64,000 nucleotides of DNA from Cupriavidus alkaliphilus (GTDB taxonomy: Bacteria; Pseudomonadota; Gammaproteobacteria; Burkholderiales; Burkholderiaceae), in NCBI RefSeq assembly GCF_900094595.1, contig NZ_FMAD01000010.1, positions 1 through 64,000 of the forward strand, written 5' to 3'. The translations under genes were made by a program, and so were the position numbers. Shown piece after piece: positions 50,210-59,689 of the stretch; the first letter of the stretch is position 1, and every line of letters starts with the position of its first letter. The notes under the pieces were generated by a model. The model was not told the DNA's origin, did no database searches, and was given only the letters and a program-made list of their open reading frames with translations.

Positions 50210-51214
50210 TCAGGCAAACCCCGCCTGATGCGCCTGCTGGTCGGCGTGGTACGAACTGCGCACCATCGCCCCCACCGCAGCGTGGGTGAAGCCCATCTTG
50301 TAGGCCTCGTCCTCGAACATCTTGAAGGTGTCGGGATGCACGTAGCGCAGCACCGGCAGGTGGTGGTTCGACGGCGCCAGGTACTGGCCGATGGTCAGCA
50401 TGTCGATGTCGTGCGCGCGCATGTCGCGCATGACTTCCAGGATTTCCTCGTCGGTCTCGCCCAGGCCGACCATCAGGCCGGACTTGGTCGGGACGTTGGG
50501 ATTGCGGCGCTTGAACTCCTGCAGCAGCTTGAGCGAGTGCGCGTAGTCGGCACCCGGTCGGGCCTGCTTGTACAGGCGCGGCACGGTTTCCATGTTGTGG
50601 TTCATCACGTCGGGCGGGCACGCCTGCAGGATGTCCAGCGCCTTGTCCAGGCGGCCGCGGAAGTCGGGCACCAGCACTTCGATGCGGGTGTTGGGCGACA
50701 GCTCGCGCGTCTGCGAGATGCAGTCGACATAGTGCTGGGCGCCGCCGTCGCGCAGGTCGTCGCGGTCGACGCTGGTGATCACCACGTAGTTCAGCTTGAG
50801 CTGGGCGATGGTGCGGGCCAGGTTGCCGGGTTCGTTCACATCGAGCGGGTCCGGACGGCCGTGGCCGACGTCGCAGAACGGGCAGCGGCGGGTGCACTTG
50901 TCGCCCATGATCATGAAGGTGGCGGTGCCCTTGCCGAAGCATTCGCCGATATTCGGGCAGCTGGCTTCCTCGCACACCGTCACAAGGTTGTTGGCGCGCA
51001 GGATGTCCTTGATCTCATAGAAACGCGAATTGCCGGTGGCGGCCTTCACGCGGATCCAGTCCGGCTTCTTGAGCTTCTCGGCCGGCACGATCTTGATGGG
51101 GATACGCGCGGTCTTGTCGGCCGACTTCTGCTTGCGGGTCGGATCGTACTGCTCCGCGGGGGACTGCGGGGCTTCGCTGGAAGATGCGATCGGGGCGATC
51201 AGTGCGTCGCTCAT
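50210..51214 (-). CDS. lipA: Lipoyl synthase
   Basis: 334 residues. The auxiliary cluster Cys81, Cys86, Cys92 is in CEEASCPNIGEC, the radical-SAM CxxxCxxC is Cys107, Cys111, Cys114 in CTRRCPFC, and the C-terminal RSSYHAD carries the final cluster serine. It inserts two sulfurs into octanoyl groups on carrier domains to make lipoate in the cytoplasm. It follows lipB by 40 bp. Confidence 0.98.
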   Translation of the reverse strand: MSDALIAPIASSSEAPQSPAEQYDPTRKQKSADKTARIPIKIVPAEKLKKPDWIRVKAATGNSRFYEIKDILRANNLVTVCEEASCPNIGECFGKGTATFMIMGDKCTRRCPFCDVGHGRPDPLDVNEPGNLARTIAQLKLNYVVITSVDRDDLRDGGAQHYVDCISQTRELSPNTRIEVLVPDFRGRLDKALDILQACPPDVMNHNMETVPRLYKQARPGADYAHSLKLLQEFKRRNPNVPTKSGLMVGLGETDEEILEVMRDMRAHDIDMLTIGQYLAPSNHHLPVLRYVHPDTFKMFEDEAYKMGFTHAAVGAMVRSSYHADQQAHQAGFA

Positions 51215-51254
51215 ACATTTCTCCGCACGCGCTCGGCGTGCATTTCGCTTTTGA

Positions 51255-51983
51255 CTAGGAGGCCAGGGCCGGGGCGGCAGGTTCTTCAGCCGCCAGCACG
51301 CGAGCCTCGTGCGCTGCCAGCACCTCGCACAATGCAGCCGCCAGGCGTTGTGCGATTTCGGGTTGTCTTGCCGCAGTCACGGGCAACGGCGCGCCATCGG
51401 CATCCACCACCGGACAGGTGGCTCCCGCGGTGGCCATGTCGACCGTTTCCAGTCCGGCATAGCCGCAGGGATTGATGCGCAGGAACGGCGACAGGTCCAT
51501 CTGCACGTTGAGGCTGACGCCGTGGTAGCTGCAGCCGTTGCGGATCTTGAGGCCGAGCGCCGCAATCTTGGCGCCCTGGTGCGGCCCGCCGGACAGGTAG
51601 ATGCCGGGGGCGCCGGGCTTGCGTTCGGCTGCGAGATTATACGCCGCGAGCGTGTCCAGCACGGCCTGCTCGATGCCGTGAACCAGCTCCCGCACCATCA
51701 GACGGCGGCGGCGCAGGTCAAGCAGCAGGTAGGCGACGACCTGCCCCGGGCCGTGGTAAGTGATCTGCCCGCCACGATCGATTTGCACCACCGGAATCCG
51801 CTCGTCCGGGGCCAGCAGGTGCGCGCGATCGCCCGCCTGGCCCAGCGTGTAGACCGGCGGGTGCTCGACCAGCCAGACCTGGTCGGGCGTCTCGGGAGTG
51901 CGTGCGGCGGTAAAGGCGCGCATCGCGTCGAAACACGGCTGATAGTCCTCGCGGCCGCGTTCGATGACTTGAATCGGATGCAT
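51255..51983 (-). CDS. lipB: Octanoyl-[ACP]:protein octanoyltransferase
   Basis: 242 residues from ATG at 51983. DRGGQITYHGPGQVVAYLLL is the LipB signature. Lys139 (QGAKIAALGLKI) and Cys173 (INPCGYAGLET) form the catalytic pair. It transfers octanoyl from ACP to lipoyl domains, supplying LipA. The longer frame to 52040 would cross the upstream terminator and is rejected. Confidence 0.96.
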   Translation of the reverse strand: MHPIQVIERGREDYQPCFDAMRAFTAARTPETPDQVWLVEHPPVYTLGQAGDRAHLLAPDERIPVVQIDRGGQITYHGPGQVVAYLLLDLRRRRLMVRELVHGIEQAVLDTLAAYNLAAERKPGAPGIYLSGGPHQGAKIAALGLKIRNGCSYHGVSLNVQMDLSPFLRINPCGYAGLETVDMATAGATCPVVDADGAPLPVTAARQPEIAQRLAAALCEVLAAHEARVLAAEEPAAPALAS

Positions 51984-52001
51984 GGCGAGAGTGTAACGAA
52001 A

Positions 52002-52023
52002 AGGGCCGGCTTGCGCCGGCCCT
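52002..52023 (-). terminator. Terminator of the DUF2917 gene
   Basis: AGGGCCGGC (52002-52010), TTGC, GCCGGCCCT (52015-52023); on the minus strand it is followed by TTTTCG. It separates DUF2917 from lipB. Confidence 0.75.
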
Positions 52024-52142
52024 GCCTGCCCCCCGTTCACGAGGTGGTAGGCGCGGAACCGCCCGATGCGTCACGCGACCAGACCAGGCGCAGATGCGCC
52101 CGGTGCCGGGGCGACGCGTACGGTGCTCCGCCCTCCCCTGCT

Positions 52143-52511
52143 TCAGGAGGCGGTGACCCGGTCCTGGTTCGGCGTCCATTCGGTGCCTCGAACCAGCCGG
52201 CGCAGGCTGCGGTACGCCAGGTGCGGCAGGTCGGCCAGCGTCAGCGCCGGGCGGCGCGCCTCGGCAATCAGCGCCAGGCGCACCGGCTGCAAGGCGCGCG
52301 GGTCGATGCTGAGCACCACCTCGTCCCCGGCACGCAGCAGCAGGCTGCCGCCACAACGCAGCCAGTAGTCCTCCGAATCGTTCTCGCGGGTCAGCCATAC
52401 ATCGGTGCCGCGGGCGTCGGCAATGTGCAGGCGCTGCGCCGCATGCACCGACAGCGTGGTGACTTCGCCAGGATTCAGGGTGAACTCGGTCGTTGTGAGC
52501 ACGGTTTTCAT
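52143..52511 (-). CDS. DUF2917 family protein
   Basis: 122 residues. FTLNPGEVTTLSVHAAQRLHI and GTDVWLTRENDSEDYWLRCG, then GDEVVLSI, are the cupin-like beta strands that define DUF2917. No catalytic or metal residues are evident. It diverges from a GcvA-type LysR gene, which may regulate it, a pairing that recurs in Burkholderiales (from memory). Confidence 0.82.
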   Translation of the reverse strand: MKTVLTTTEFTLNPGEVTTLSVHAAQRLHIADARGTDVWLTRENDSEDYWLRCGGSLLLRAGDEVVLSIDPRALQPVRLALIAEARRPALTLADLPHLAYRSLRRLVRGTEWTPNQDRVTAS

Positions 52512-52759
52512 GGTGGTTCTCCGTTCAGCCGGCCCTGGCGGGGATACGCCAGACGCAGTACGGATCCGCGGCGGGTCACAGGAACTGGCCCGGCAAGGGG
52601 ACCAGGCCAGTTAAATCCTGCGAATATCGCCGTGAAGAAGTGTGCAACTGCGGGGGCCGGTGATGAAATATTAGTGATTGCCCGGCCACTATCAAAACGA
52701 TATATTTTCTTTGTTCTTGTTAGCCAATCTCACATAACCCCGATCATCTGGAGGCGGCC

Positions 52760-53716
52760 ATGGCCTGGAAAAGCGCCTGGGAGAAAGACATGCCGCGCGG
52801 CTGGCACCGCGAGTTGCCGCGCCTGCCGGCGCTGACCGCGTTGCGCGCGTTCGAAGCCGCCGCGCGGCACGAAAGCTTTTCGCGCGCGGCCACGGAGCTG
52901 TTTGTCACCCATGGAGCGGTCAGCCACCAGATCCGCGCGCTGGAAGAGGAACTGGGCATGCCGCTGTTCGAACGCCACGGCAAGCGCGTGGCACTGACGC
53001 CGGCGGGCCGCCTGTATGCCGAGCGCGTGCGCGACGCCCTGCTGCAGATCGCCGATGCCACGCGCGCGCTGCAGGCGGGCAATCGCGACAAGCGCCTGAC
53101 CATCAGCACCATGCCGTCGTTTGCCGCGCGCTGGCTGACGCCGCGCATCGGCAGCTTTATCGAGCGCCATCCGGAACTGGATGTCGAGTTGCTGTCGTCG
53201 AACACGCTGGTCAACTTTGCGCACGAAGAAGTCGATATCGCGCTGCGCATGGGCAGCGGCGACTATCCCGGCCTGTACGTGGAGCGGCTGCTCGACGACG
53301 TCTTCTTCCCGGTCTGCAGCCCCGCCTTCAACGGCGGCCGGCTGCCGGCACGACCGCAGGACATGGCGGGCATGCCGCTGCTGCGGGGCGAGGGCGATCC
53401 GTGGAAGCCGTGGTTCGACGCCGCCGGGCTGGACTGGCCGGAGCCGCGCAAGGGCCTGCTGCTGGAAGATTCTTCGCTGCTGCTGCAGGCCGCCTCGGAA
53501 GGCCAGGGCATCGCCCTGATCCGCTCGTCGCTGGCGTGCAATGACCTGCTGTCGGGGCGCGTGGTGCGGCTGTTCGAGGTCAGCATCCCGTGCCCGTGGC
53601 TGCTGTACTTCGTCTGCGCACCCGGCTCGCTGAACCTGCCCAAGGTGCAGGCCTTCCGCGGCTGGCTGCTGCCCGAGATCGAGCGCTTCCGCGAGGTGCT
53701 GGCGCAGTGGGAGTGA
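52760..53716 (+). CDS. LysR-family regulator (GcvA-like)
   Basis: 318 residues. Winged HTH: LTALRAFEAAARHESFSRAA, then LFVTHGAVSHQIRALEEELG. TPAGRLYAERVRDALLQIA is the linker helix; a periplasmic-binding-like effector domain runs from about 105 (RLTISTMPSFAARWLTPRIG). The pattern AVSHQIRxLEExLG with FxRxHGKRV is typical of the GcvA subclass. The likely target is the divergent DUF2917 promoter in 52512-52759. No obvious glycine-cleavage genes are near. Confidence 0.9.
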   Translation: MAWKSAWEKDMPRGWHRELPRLPALTALRAFEAAARHESFSRAATELFVTHGAVSHQIRALEEELGMPLFERHGKRVALTPAGRLYAERVRDALLQIADATRALQAGNRDKRLTISTMPSFAARWLTPRIGSFIERHPELDVELLSSNTLVNFAHEEVDIALRMGSGDYPGLYVERLLDDVFFPVCSPAFNGGRLPARPQDMAGMPLLRGEGDPWKPWFDAAGLDWPEPRKGLLLEDSSLLLQAASEGQGIALIRSSLACNDLLSGRVVRLFEVSIPCPWLLYFVCAPGSLNLPKVQAFRGWLLPEIERFREVLAQWE

Positions 53717-53717
53717 A

Positions 53718-54803
53718 TCAGTCTTCCGGCGTTTCGCCGCTATCCGCCGCGCCGCAGGCGCCGCCGGAGCTATCGGCCGCCGGCTTCGCGCGCGCGCGGC
53801 CGGCGCGCGGATGGGCCTTGTCGTAGACCTTCGCCAGGTGCTGGAAATCCAGCGCGGTGTACACCTGCGTGGTCGAGATGCTGGCATGGCCCAGCATCTC
53901 CTGCACCGCGCGCAGGTCGCCGGAAGACTGCAGCATGTGGGTGGCGAACGAATGCCGCAGCATATGCGGATGCACATCGGCCGGCACGCCGGCGCGCAGT
54001 GCCTGCTGCTTGAGCCGCAACTGCACCGTGCGCATCGACAGGCGCCGGCCGCGCGGACCGAGGAACAAGGCATTGGCGTCCTCGGCCGCGGCGCCCGGCC
54101 GCAGCAAGGCGTCTCGCACCGCCAGCCACGCCCGCAGCGCCGCGATGGCCTTGCTGCCGACCGGCACCGAGCGCCGGCGCGAGCCCTTGCCGGTCACGGT
54201 CACCTCGGCGCCGGCCAGGTCGAGCCAGCCGCTGGAGCGGTAGCCGTCGGCGTCGGCATAGCGCAGGTCCAGCTGCACCAGCTCGGACAGGCGCAGCCCG
54301 CTCGAGTAGAACAGTTCATAGACCGCCTGGTCGCGCAGCGCCTCGGCGTCGCTGCCGGCCGGGTGCGCGACCAGCGCCACCGCGTGCTCGACCGACAGCG
54401 CCTTGGGCAACGCGTGCCCGGAGCGCGGCGCGCGCACGCCGTCGACCGGATTTACGGTCACGCCATGGCCATGGCGCGCCGCCCAGAGATAGAAGCCGCG
54501 CCATGCCGACAGCGCGCGCCCGATGCTGGTGCCGACCAGCCCGGCGGCATGCAGCCGCGCGGCGAAATTGCGGATATGGTGGGTCTGCAGCGCCAGCAGC
54601 GCGACCCCCGGCGCATGCTGCGCCGCGTGCGCCTGCAGCACGCGCAGTTCGCGCGCATAGCCCGACAGCGTGTGCTCGGCCAGCTTGCGGCTGCCGCGCA
54701 GCCAGTCGAGGTAGCGCGTGACCAGCGGGTCTGGCGGCGGCGCTGCGCCGCCGGCGGGAGCAGGCGGCGCGACCGCGTCGCGCGGCGGCCGGCGTGCAGT
54801 CAT
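53718..54803 (-). CDS. xerC: Tyrosine recombinase XerC
   Basis: 361 residues with a Pro/Ala-rich 25-residue N-terminal extension. Catalytic Arg171 (GLRLSELVQ), Lys206 (TGKGSRR), His280 and Arg283 (HPHMLRHSF), His306 and Tyr315 (TTQVYT) are all intact. With XerD it resolves chromosome dimers at dif. Context with DUF484 is the normal xerC neighbourhood, so it is not a mobile-element integrase. It ends 1 bp from the LysR stop. Confidence 0.94.
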   Translation of the reverse strand: MTARRPPRDAVAPPAPAGGAAPPPDPLVTRYLDWLRGSRKLAEHTLSGYARELRVLQAHAAQHAPGVALLALQTHHIRNFAARLHAAGLVGTSIGRALSAWRGFYLWAARHGHGVTVNPVDGVRAPRSGHALPKALSVEHAVALVAHPAGSDAEALRDQAVYELFYSSGLRLSELVQLDLRYADADGYRSSGWLDLAGAEVTVTGKGSRRRSVPVGSKAIAALRAWLAVRDALLRPGAAAEDANALFLGPRGRRLSMRTVQLRLKQQALRAGVPADVHPHMLRHSFATHMLQSSGDLRAVQEMLGHASISTTQVYTALDFQHLAKVYDKAHPRAGRARAKPAADSSGGACGAADSGETPED

Positions 54804-54834
54804 GGCGTCACGGCGTCGGGCCCGGAGCGCGGCT

Positions 54835-55521
54835 TCAGTCGCGCAGCCGGTTCAGCGCGGCGCCGGCGACTTCACCGATCTGCGACAGGTAGGCGGTACC
54901 CATGCCTTCATGGAAACGGCGCGGGTCGGGCGAGCCCAGCACCAGCAGGCCAAAGGCGGCGCCGCGCACGTCGGCGCCGGCCTCGGCCTCGCCGGCGCGC
55001 ACCGGCACGCGCAGCGTCACCATCGCCAGCGAGGTGACATCGTCGCGCTCCAGCAGGCTGGCCGCCTCGAAGCCGCTGTTGCTGCCGCAGTACGGCGCGC
55101 GCAGGCCTTCGGCAAAGATGCGCAGGTCCTCGCTGGCGCCCTGTGCCACTTCCATGTGCGCGTACTGTTCGGCGACATCCCACAGCTTGAGCGCCACCGC
55201 CGGCACGTCGAACACCTGCTGCAGGCCGTCCTGCACCGCATACGGCAGCGCATGCGAATCGGCCTCGGCCAGCAGGCGCAGTTGCCAGTCATGCAGGCGC
55301 TGCTGGGTGCGGTCGTTCTCGTGGCCATGGCGGACCAGGTCCGCCAGGCGCAGCTCCAGGCCCTTGTTCTTCTCGCGCAGGATTTCCATCTGGCGCTCCT
55401 GCAGCGACACGGCACGATGGCTGTGCGGGCTGGTCAGCTGCACCGCGGCCAGCAGCTCGGCATGCTCTTCGAAGAATTCAGGATGGCTCTGCAGGTAGGC
55501 GGCAACGTCTTGGGCGTTCAT
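54835..55521 (-). CDS. DUF484 family protein
   Basis: 228 residues. DVAAYLQSHPEFFEEHAELL is the conserved start, with a coiled region RQMEILREKNKGLELRLADL after it; the C-terminal part is GAF-like (YCGSNSGFEAASLLERD). The family commonly lies directly upstream of xerC, as here (31 bp). Its function is unknown; in E. coli the neighbouring member is YigA. Confidence 0.88.
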   Translation of the reverse strand: MNAQDVAAYLQSHPEFFEEHAELLAAVQLTSPHSHRAVSLQERQMEILREKNKGLELRLADLVRHGHENDRTQQRLHDWQLRLLAEADSHALPYAVQDGLQQVFDVPAVALKLWDVAEQYAHMEVAQGASEDLRIFAEGLRAPYCGSNSGFEAASLLERDDVTSLAMVTLRVPVRAGEAEAGADVRGAAFGLLVLGSPDPRRFHEGMGTAYLSQIGEVAGAALNRLRD

Positions 55522-55612
55522 GGGGCGTGGACCGGTAGAGGTAAAGTGGGTGGCAGTTTAGCAAAGGGGCCATGACGGGCGCTGCGAAAGCGTTCGAACC
55601 CGCGCTGACAGA

Positions 55613-55640
55613 CTCCCTCTCCCGCTTGCGGGAGAGGGAG
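55613..55640. repeat. REP-like palindrome, copy 3
   Basis: CTCCCTCTCCCGC, TT, GCGGGAGAGGGAG: perfect 13-bp arms. It lies 9 bases past the rodA stop. Related to the elements at 4791 and 14023. Confidence 0.78.
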
Positions 55641-55649
55641 CAACCCTCA

Positions 55650-56792
55650 CTACGTCTGGATCAGCCGCTTCTGCCGCGAAATGCTCATCAGGATGCCGAT
55701 GCCCGCGCCCAGCGTCACCAGCGCGGTGCCGCCGTAGCTCAGCAGCGGCAGCGGCACGCCCACCACCGGCAGGATGCCGCTGACCATGCCCATGTTGACG
55801 AAGGCATAGGTGAAGAAGATCAGCGTGATCGACCCCGCCAGCAGCCGCGAGAACAGCGTCGGCGCATTGGCCGCGATAAAGAGTCCGCGGAAGATCAGCA
55901 GCAGGTACAGCACCAGCAGCACCGCGTTGCCGATCAGGCCGAACTCTTCCGAGTACACGGCGAAGATAAAGTCGGTGTGCTTTTCCGGGATGAACTCCAG
56001 ATGGGTCTGCGTCCCCTTGAGCCAGCCCTTGCCCTCGACTCCGCCCGAGCCGATCGCGATGATCGACTGGATCGTGTGGAAACCCTTGCCCAGCGGATCG
56101 CTGGTCGGGTCGAGCAGCGTGCAGACGCGGTGCTGCTGGTAGTCGTGCAGCACCGGCCAGTTCACGCCCGGCGCGCACATGTCGTTCTGGAACGTGATCA
56201 GCAGCGTGATGGCGACCACCAGGATGCCCATCAGCGGCAGGATCAGCTTCCACGACAGCCCGGCGAAGTAGATCACGTAAAGGCCCGCGGCCATCACCAG
56301 CAGCGCCGTGCCCAGGTCCGGCTGCTTGGCGATCAGGCCAACCGGGATCAGCAGCAGGCCCAGCGCGACGATGAAGTCGAACCAGCGGATCACGCCTTCG
56401 CGCTTCTGGAAATACCACGCCAGCATCAGCGGCATCGAGATCTTCATGATCTCGGACGGCTGGATCACCATGCCGACATAGAGCCAGCGGCGCGCGCCCT
56501 TGCGGATCAGGCCGAACATGGCCACCGCGATCAGCAGCGCCACCCCCACCGTATAGATCGGCACCGCCACCCGCATCAGCGTCTGCGTCGGCAGGTAGGC
56601 GATCACGAACATCACCACGTACGACAGCAGGATATTGCGCAGCTGGTCCTCGACCCGGCCCGGCATGTCGATGGCGGCCGAGTACAGCGCCACGATGCCG
56701 GTGGCGAACAGCAGGAATACGATCAGCGAGAGCGGCTTGTCAAAACCGGTCAGCGCGGTCTTGACCAGGGACATGACGCGGCGTCGATCCAT
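55650..56792 (-). CDS. rodA: Rod-shape peptidoglycan glycosyltransferase RodA
   Basis: 380 residues with about ten transmembrane helices. YVGMVIQPSEIMKISMPLMLAWYF, KQPDLGTALLVMAAG and GNAVLLVLYLLLIFRGL are SEDS-family blocks; PLPLLSYGGTALV near the end is the RodA/FtsW signature. It polymerises lipid II with PBP2 during elongation. It is 11 bp after mrdA and closes the mre operon. Confidence 0.96.
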   Translation of the reverse strand: MDRRRVMSLVKTALTGFDKPLSLIVFLLFATGIVALYSAAIDMPGRVEDQLRNILLSYVVMFVIAYLPTQTLMRVAVPIYTVGVALLIAVAMFGLIRKGARRWLYVGMVIQPSEIMKISMPLMLAWYFQKREGVIRWFDFIVALGLLLIPVGLIAKQPDLGTALLVMAAGLYVIYFAGLSWKLILPLMGILVVAITLLITFQNDMCAPGVNWPVLHDYQQHRVCTLLDPTSDPLGKGFHTIQSIIAIGSGGVEGKGWLKGTQTHLEFIPEKHTDFIFAVYSEEFGLIGNAVLLVLYLLLIFRGLFIAANAPTLFSRLLAGSITLIFFTYAFVNMGMVSGILPVVGVPLPLLSYGGTALVTLGAGIGILMSISRQKRLIQT

Positions 56793-56803
56793 GCGCGTCT
56801 CCT

Positions 56804-59110
56804 TCAGCGAGTGGCGTCGGCACCGCTGGCTGCCTTGGCAGCCACGGGCCTGACGCGTGGTTTGGGCGCGGGCGCCTTGGCCGGCACGGCCGCCGCCGAG
56901 GCCGGCGCGGGAGTCTGCGGCTTGCTATGGCCCAGCGCCTGCAGCATGCGCTGGTCCAGCGTCTGCACCGCCGAGGCCGGGGCGATGGCGTCGGGGTCGA
57001 GCATCGCGGCGATCGCCTCCGGCGTCGGCACCTGCGCGGCCGAGGCCGCCGCCACCGCGCTGGCGTCAGCGCCGCTGGCCGGGGCGCCGCCGCTGGACAT
57101 CACCGTGGCGCTGGCAATGCTGGCGGTCTGGCCGGTGGTGAACACGCTTGGCGTATCCACCGGCGCGCGGCCGGCCACGCGCTCGCCGGCGGGCGGGGCA
57201 ATCGCCTCCAGGTCGGCGGGCCACTTGCCGGTCAGGTAGTAGTCCATCACCTTGCGCGCGATCGGCGCCGCCACCGCGGCGCCGAAGCCGGCGTTCTCGA
57301 CGATCAGCGCGATCGCGATCTTTGGCTGGTCCGCCGGCGCGAACGCGGTGTACAGCGAATGGTCGCGCTTGTGCTCGGCCAGCGCGTGGTGGTTGTACTT
57401 CTCGCCCTTGGCCAGGCTGTAGGTCTGCGCCGTGCCGGTCTTGCCCGCGGACTCGTAGGCGGCGCCGGCAAACACGCGCGCGGCCGTGCCCGAGTGTGTC
57501 ACCGCCACCATGGCGCGCTTGATCACGTTGATATCGGCCTGCTTGAACGGGATGGTGTAGCTTTCCTTGGGCACGGTCAGCGTGCGCTTGCGCGTGACCG
57601 CGTCTTCGATGGCCTTGACCAGGTGCGGCTTCATCACCTTGCCGTCGTTGACGATGACCGAGGTCGCCTGCGCCAGCTGCAGGATGGTGAAGCTGTTGTA
57701 GCCCTGGCCGATGCCCAGCGAGATGGTCTCGCCCTCATACCACCTCTGCTGCTCGGGCTTGCGGTAGGCCTTGCGCTTCCAGTCGGTCGACGGCAGGATG
57801 CCGCGGCTTTCGCCCTCGATGTCGATGCCGGTGATCTGGCCGAATCCCAGCGGCTTCATGAAGTCATGGATGCCATTGACGCCCATGTCGCGCGCCAGCG
57901 CGTAGTAATAGGTGTCGCACGAATGCACGATCGAGCTGTGCATGTCGACCCAGCCGTGGCCGCCCGGCTTGTCGTCGCGGAAGGTGTGGTTGCCCAGCGT
58001 GAAATAGCCCGGGTCGGACATGCCCCACGCCGCGGTGCGCTTGCCGGTGGTCAGCGCCGCCAGGGCCATGAACGGCTTGTAGGTCGAGCCCGGCGGATAG
58101 GTGCCCCGCAGCGGCCGGTTCAGCAGCGGCTTGTCGGGCGAGCCGTTGAGCTCGTTCCAGGTATTGGTATCGATGCCCTCGACGAACAGGTTGGGGTCGA
58201 AGGTCGGCTTGGAGACGAAGGCCAGGATGTCGCCGGTGGACGGCTCGATCGCCACCAGCGCGCCGCGGCGGTTGCCATAGAGCGCCTCGGCCAGCTGCTG
58301 CAGGCGGATGTCGAGCGACAGGATCAGGTTGTTGCCGGGGGTGGCGGGCGAGGTCGACAGCGTGCGGATCGGGCGCCCGCCCGCGCTGACTTCCACTTCC
58401 TCGAAGCCGGTCAGGCCGTGCAGCTCGCTCTCGTAGCTCTGCTCCAGGCCGATCTTGCCGATGTAGTTGGTGCCCTTGTAGTTGTCGGCATCCTTGCGCG
58501 GGTCATACTTGGCGCCGTCGGCATCGTTGGCCACGTCCATGGCCTCGATGCGCTCCTGGTCGCGCTGCGAGATCCGGCCCAGGTAGCCGATCACGTGCGA
58601 GGCCGACTCGCCCAGCGGGTACTGGCGGAACAGTCGGGCGCGCACGTCCACGCCAGGGAAGCGGAAGCGCTGCGCGGAGAATCGCGCCACCTCCGCGTCG
58701 GTCAGCTGGCTGCGGATCGGCAGGCTTTCGAAGCTGCGCGACTCCTCCATCAGCCGCTTGAAGCGGCGCCGGTCGCGCGGCTGGATTTCGACCAGGCTGG
58801 ACAGGCCCTCGATGGTGTTGTCGAGCGTATCGGTCAGCTTGGACGGGGTGATCTCCAGCGTGTACGCCGAATAGTTGCGCGCCAGCACGATGCCGTTGCG
58901 GTCCATGATGATGCCGCGGTTGGGCTCGATCGGCGCAACCGAAATGCGGTTGTCCTCGGCCTTGGCCGAGTACTGGTCATGCTTGTACCACTGCAGCCAC
59001 AGGAAGCGCGAGAACAGCAGGCCGAAGCAGACCACCGTAAACAGCGCCGCGGCCGCCACGCGGATGCGGAAGCGGCCGATTTCCAGTTCGACGTTGCGGA
59101 TTTCGGTCAT
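56804..59110 (-). CDS. mrdA: Penicillin-binding protein 2 with long C-terminal tail
   Basis: 768 residues; E. coli PBP2 is about 633. Transmembrane anchor 18-38, the pedestal domain, then the transpeptidase with Ser342-Lys345 (PPGSTYKPFMA), SCD (HSCDTYYYALA) and KTG (SAGKTGTAQ). From about residue 635 the sequence becomes a low-complexity Ala/Pro/Ser/Val tail ending RVRPVAAKAASGADATR. It cross-links side-wall peptidoglycan with RodA. The tail has no counterpart in gammaproteobacteria. Confidence 0.96.
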   Translation of the reverse strand: MTEIRNVELEIGRFRIRVAAAALFTVVCFGLLFSRFLWLQWYKHDQYSAKAEDNRISVAPIEPNRGIIMDRNGIVLARNYSAYTLEITPSKLTDTLDNTIEGLSSLVEIQPRDRRRFKRLMEESRSFESLPIRSQLTDAEVARFSAQRFRFPGVDVRARLFRQYPLGESASHVIGYLGRISQRDQERIEAMDVANDADGAKYDPRKDADNYKGTNYIGKIGLEQSYESELHGLTGFEEVEVSAGGRPIRTLSTSPATPGNNLILSLDIRLQQLAEALYGNRRGALVAIEPSTGDILAFVSKPTFDPNLFVEGIDTNTWNELNGSPDKPLLNRPLRGTYPPGSTYKPFMALAALTTGKRTAAWGMSDPGYFTLGNHTFRDDKPGGHGWVDMHSSIVHSCDTYYYALARDMGVNGIHDFMKPLGFGQITGIDIEGESRGILPSTDWKRKAYRKPEQQRWYEGETISLGIGQGYNSFTILQLAQATSVIVNDGKVMKPHLVKAIEDAVTRKRTLTVPKESYTIPFKQADINVIKRAMVAVTHSGTAARVFAGAAYESAGKTGTAQTYSLAKGEKYNHHALAEHKRDHSLYTAFAPADQPKIAIALIVENAGFGAAVAAPIARKVMDYYLTGKWPADLEAIAPPAGERVAGRAPVDTPSVFTTGQTASIASATVMSSGGAPASGADASAVAAASAAQVPTPEAIAAMLDPDAIAPASAVQTLDQRMLQALGHSKPQTPAPASAAAVPAKAPAPKPRVRPVAAKAASGADATR

Positions 59111-59176
59111 GGTACTGCGTGGCCTGGAGAAATCGGTGGTGGACGGTGGCGGGCGATGGCGATGACGATGGCGGCG

Positions 59177-59689
59177 TCAGATCGGCCGGGTCTCGTCGAC
59201 ATCGGTCGAGCGGCGCTGCGGCGCCAGCAGCAGGCTGGTGGCGAGCGGCCACAGCAGCGCCTCGATCGCCGGCGCCAGCAGCAGCGGCCAGCCGGGCAGC
59301 GGCGCGCCCATCGCCAGCCGGATCAGCACCGGCACCGCGTGCGCGATGAACAGCAGCGGCAGCACGTGCAGCGCCTGGGTATAGACCGTGAACCACAGCA
59401 CGCGGCGGTGGATGGTGATGGCGAAGTAGGCCAGCAGCGTGTACGCCAGCGCGTGCTCGCCCAGCAGCCGGGCATCGTGCACGTCCATCAGCAGGCCCAG
59501 CAGGAAGGCCACGCCCATGCCCACCTTGCGCGGCTGGTGGATGTTCCAGAACACCAGCACCAGCGCCACCATGTCCGGGATCCACAACGTGGTGCCCCAC
59601 GGCATCAGGTTGAACAGGAACGCCAGCACGAAGCTGAAGGCAATGAAGGCCGGGTTGACCGGCCGCAGCAGGTATTGGGGATTGGTCAC
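59177..59689 (-). CDS. mreD: Rod-shape determining protein MreD
   Basis: 170 residues from GTG at 59689, overlapping the mreC stop in GTGA. Five hydrophobic helices; PWGTTLWIPDMVALVLVFWN, GMGVAFLLGLLMDVHDARLL and GEHALAYTLLAYFAITIHRR are the MreD signature. Inner-membrane subunit that bridges MreC and the elongasome. Confidence 0.92.
   Translation of the reverse strand: MTNPQYLLRPVNPAFIAFSFVLAFLFNLMPWGTTLWIPDMVALVLVFWNIHQPRKVGMGVAFLLGLLMDVHDARLLGEHALAYTLLAYFAITIHRRVLWFTVYTQALHVLPLLFIAHAVPVLIRLAMGAPLPGWPLLLAPAIEALLWPLATSLLLAPQRRSTDVDETRPI

Noticed and set aside
53718..54803. Phage or island integrase
   Set aside because: The tyrosine recombinase is next to DUF484, the standard xerC context, with no att repeats or mobile genes.
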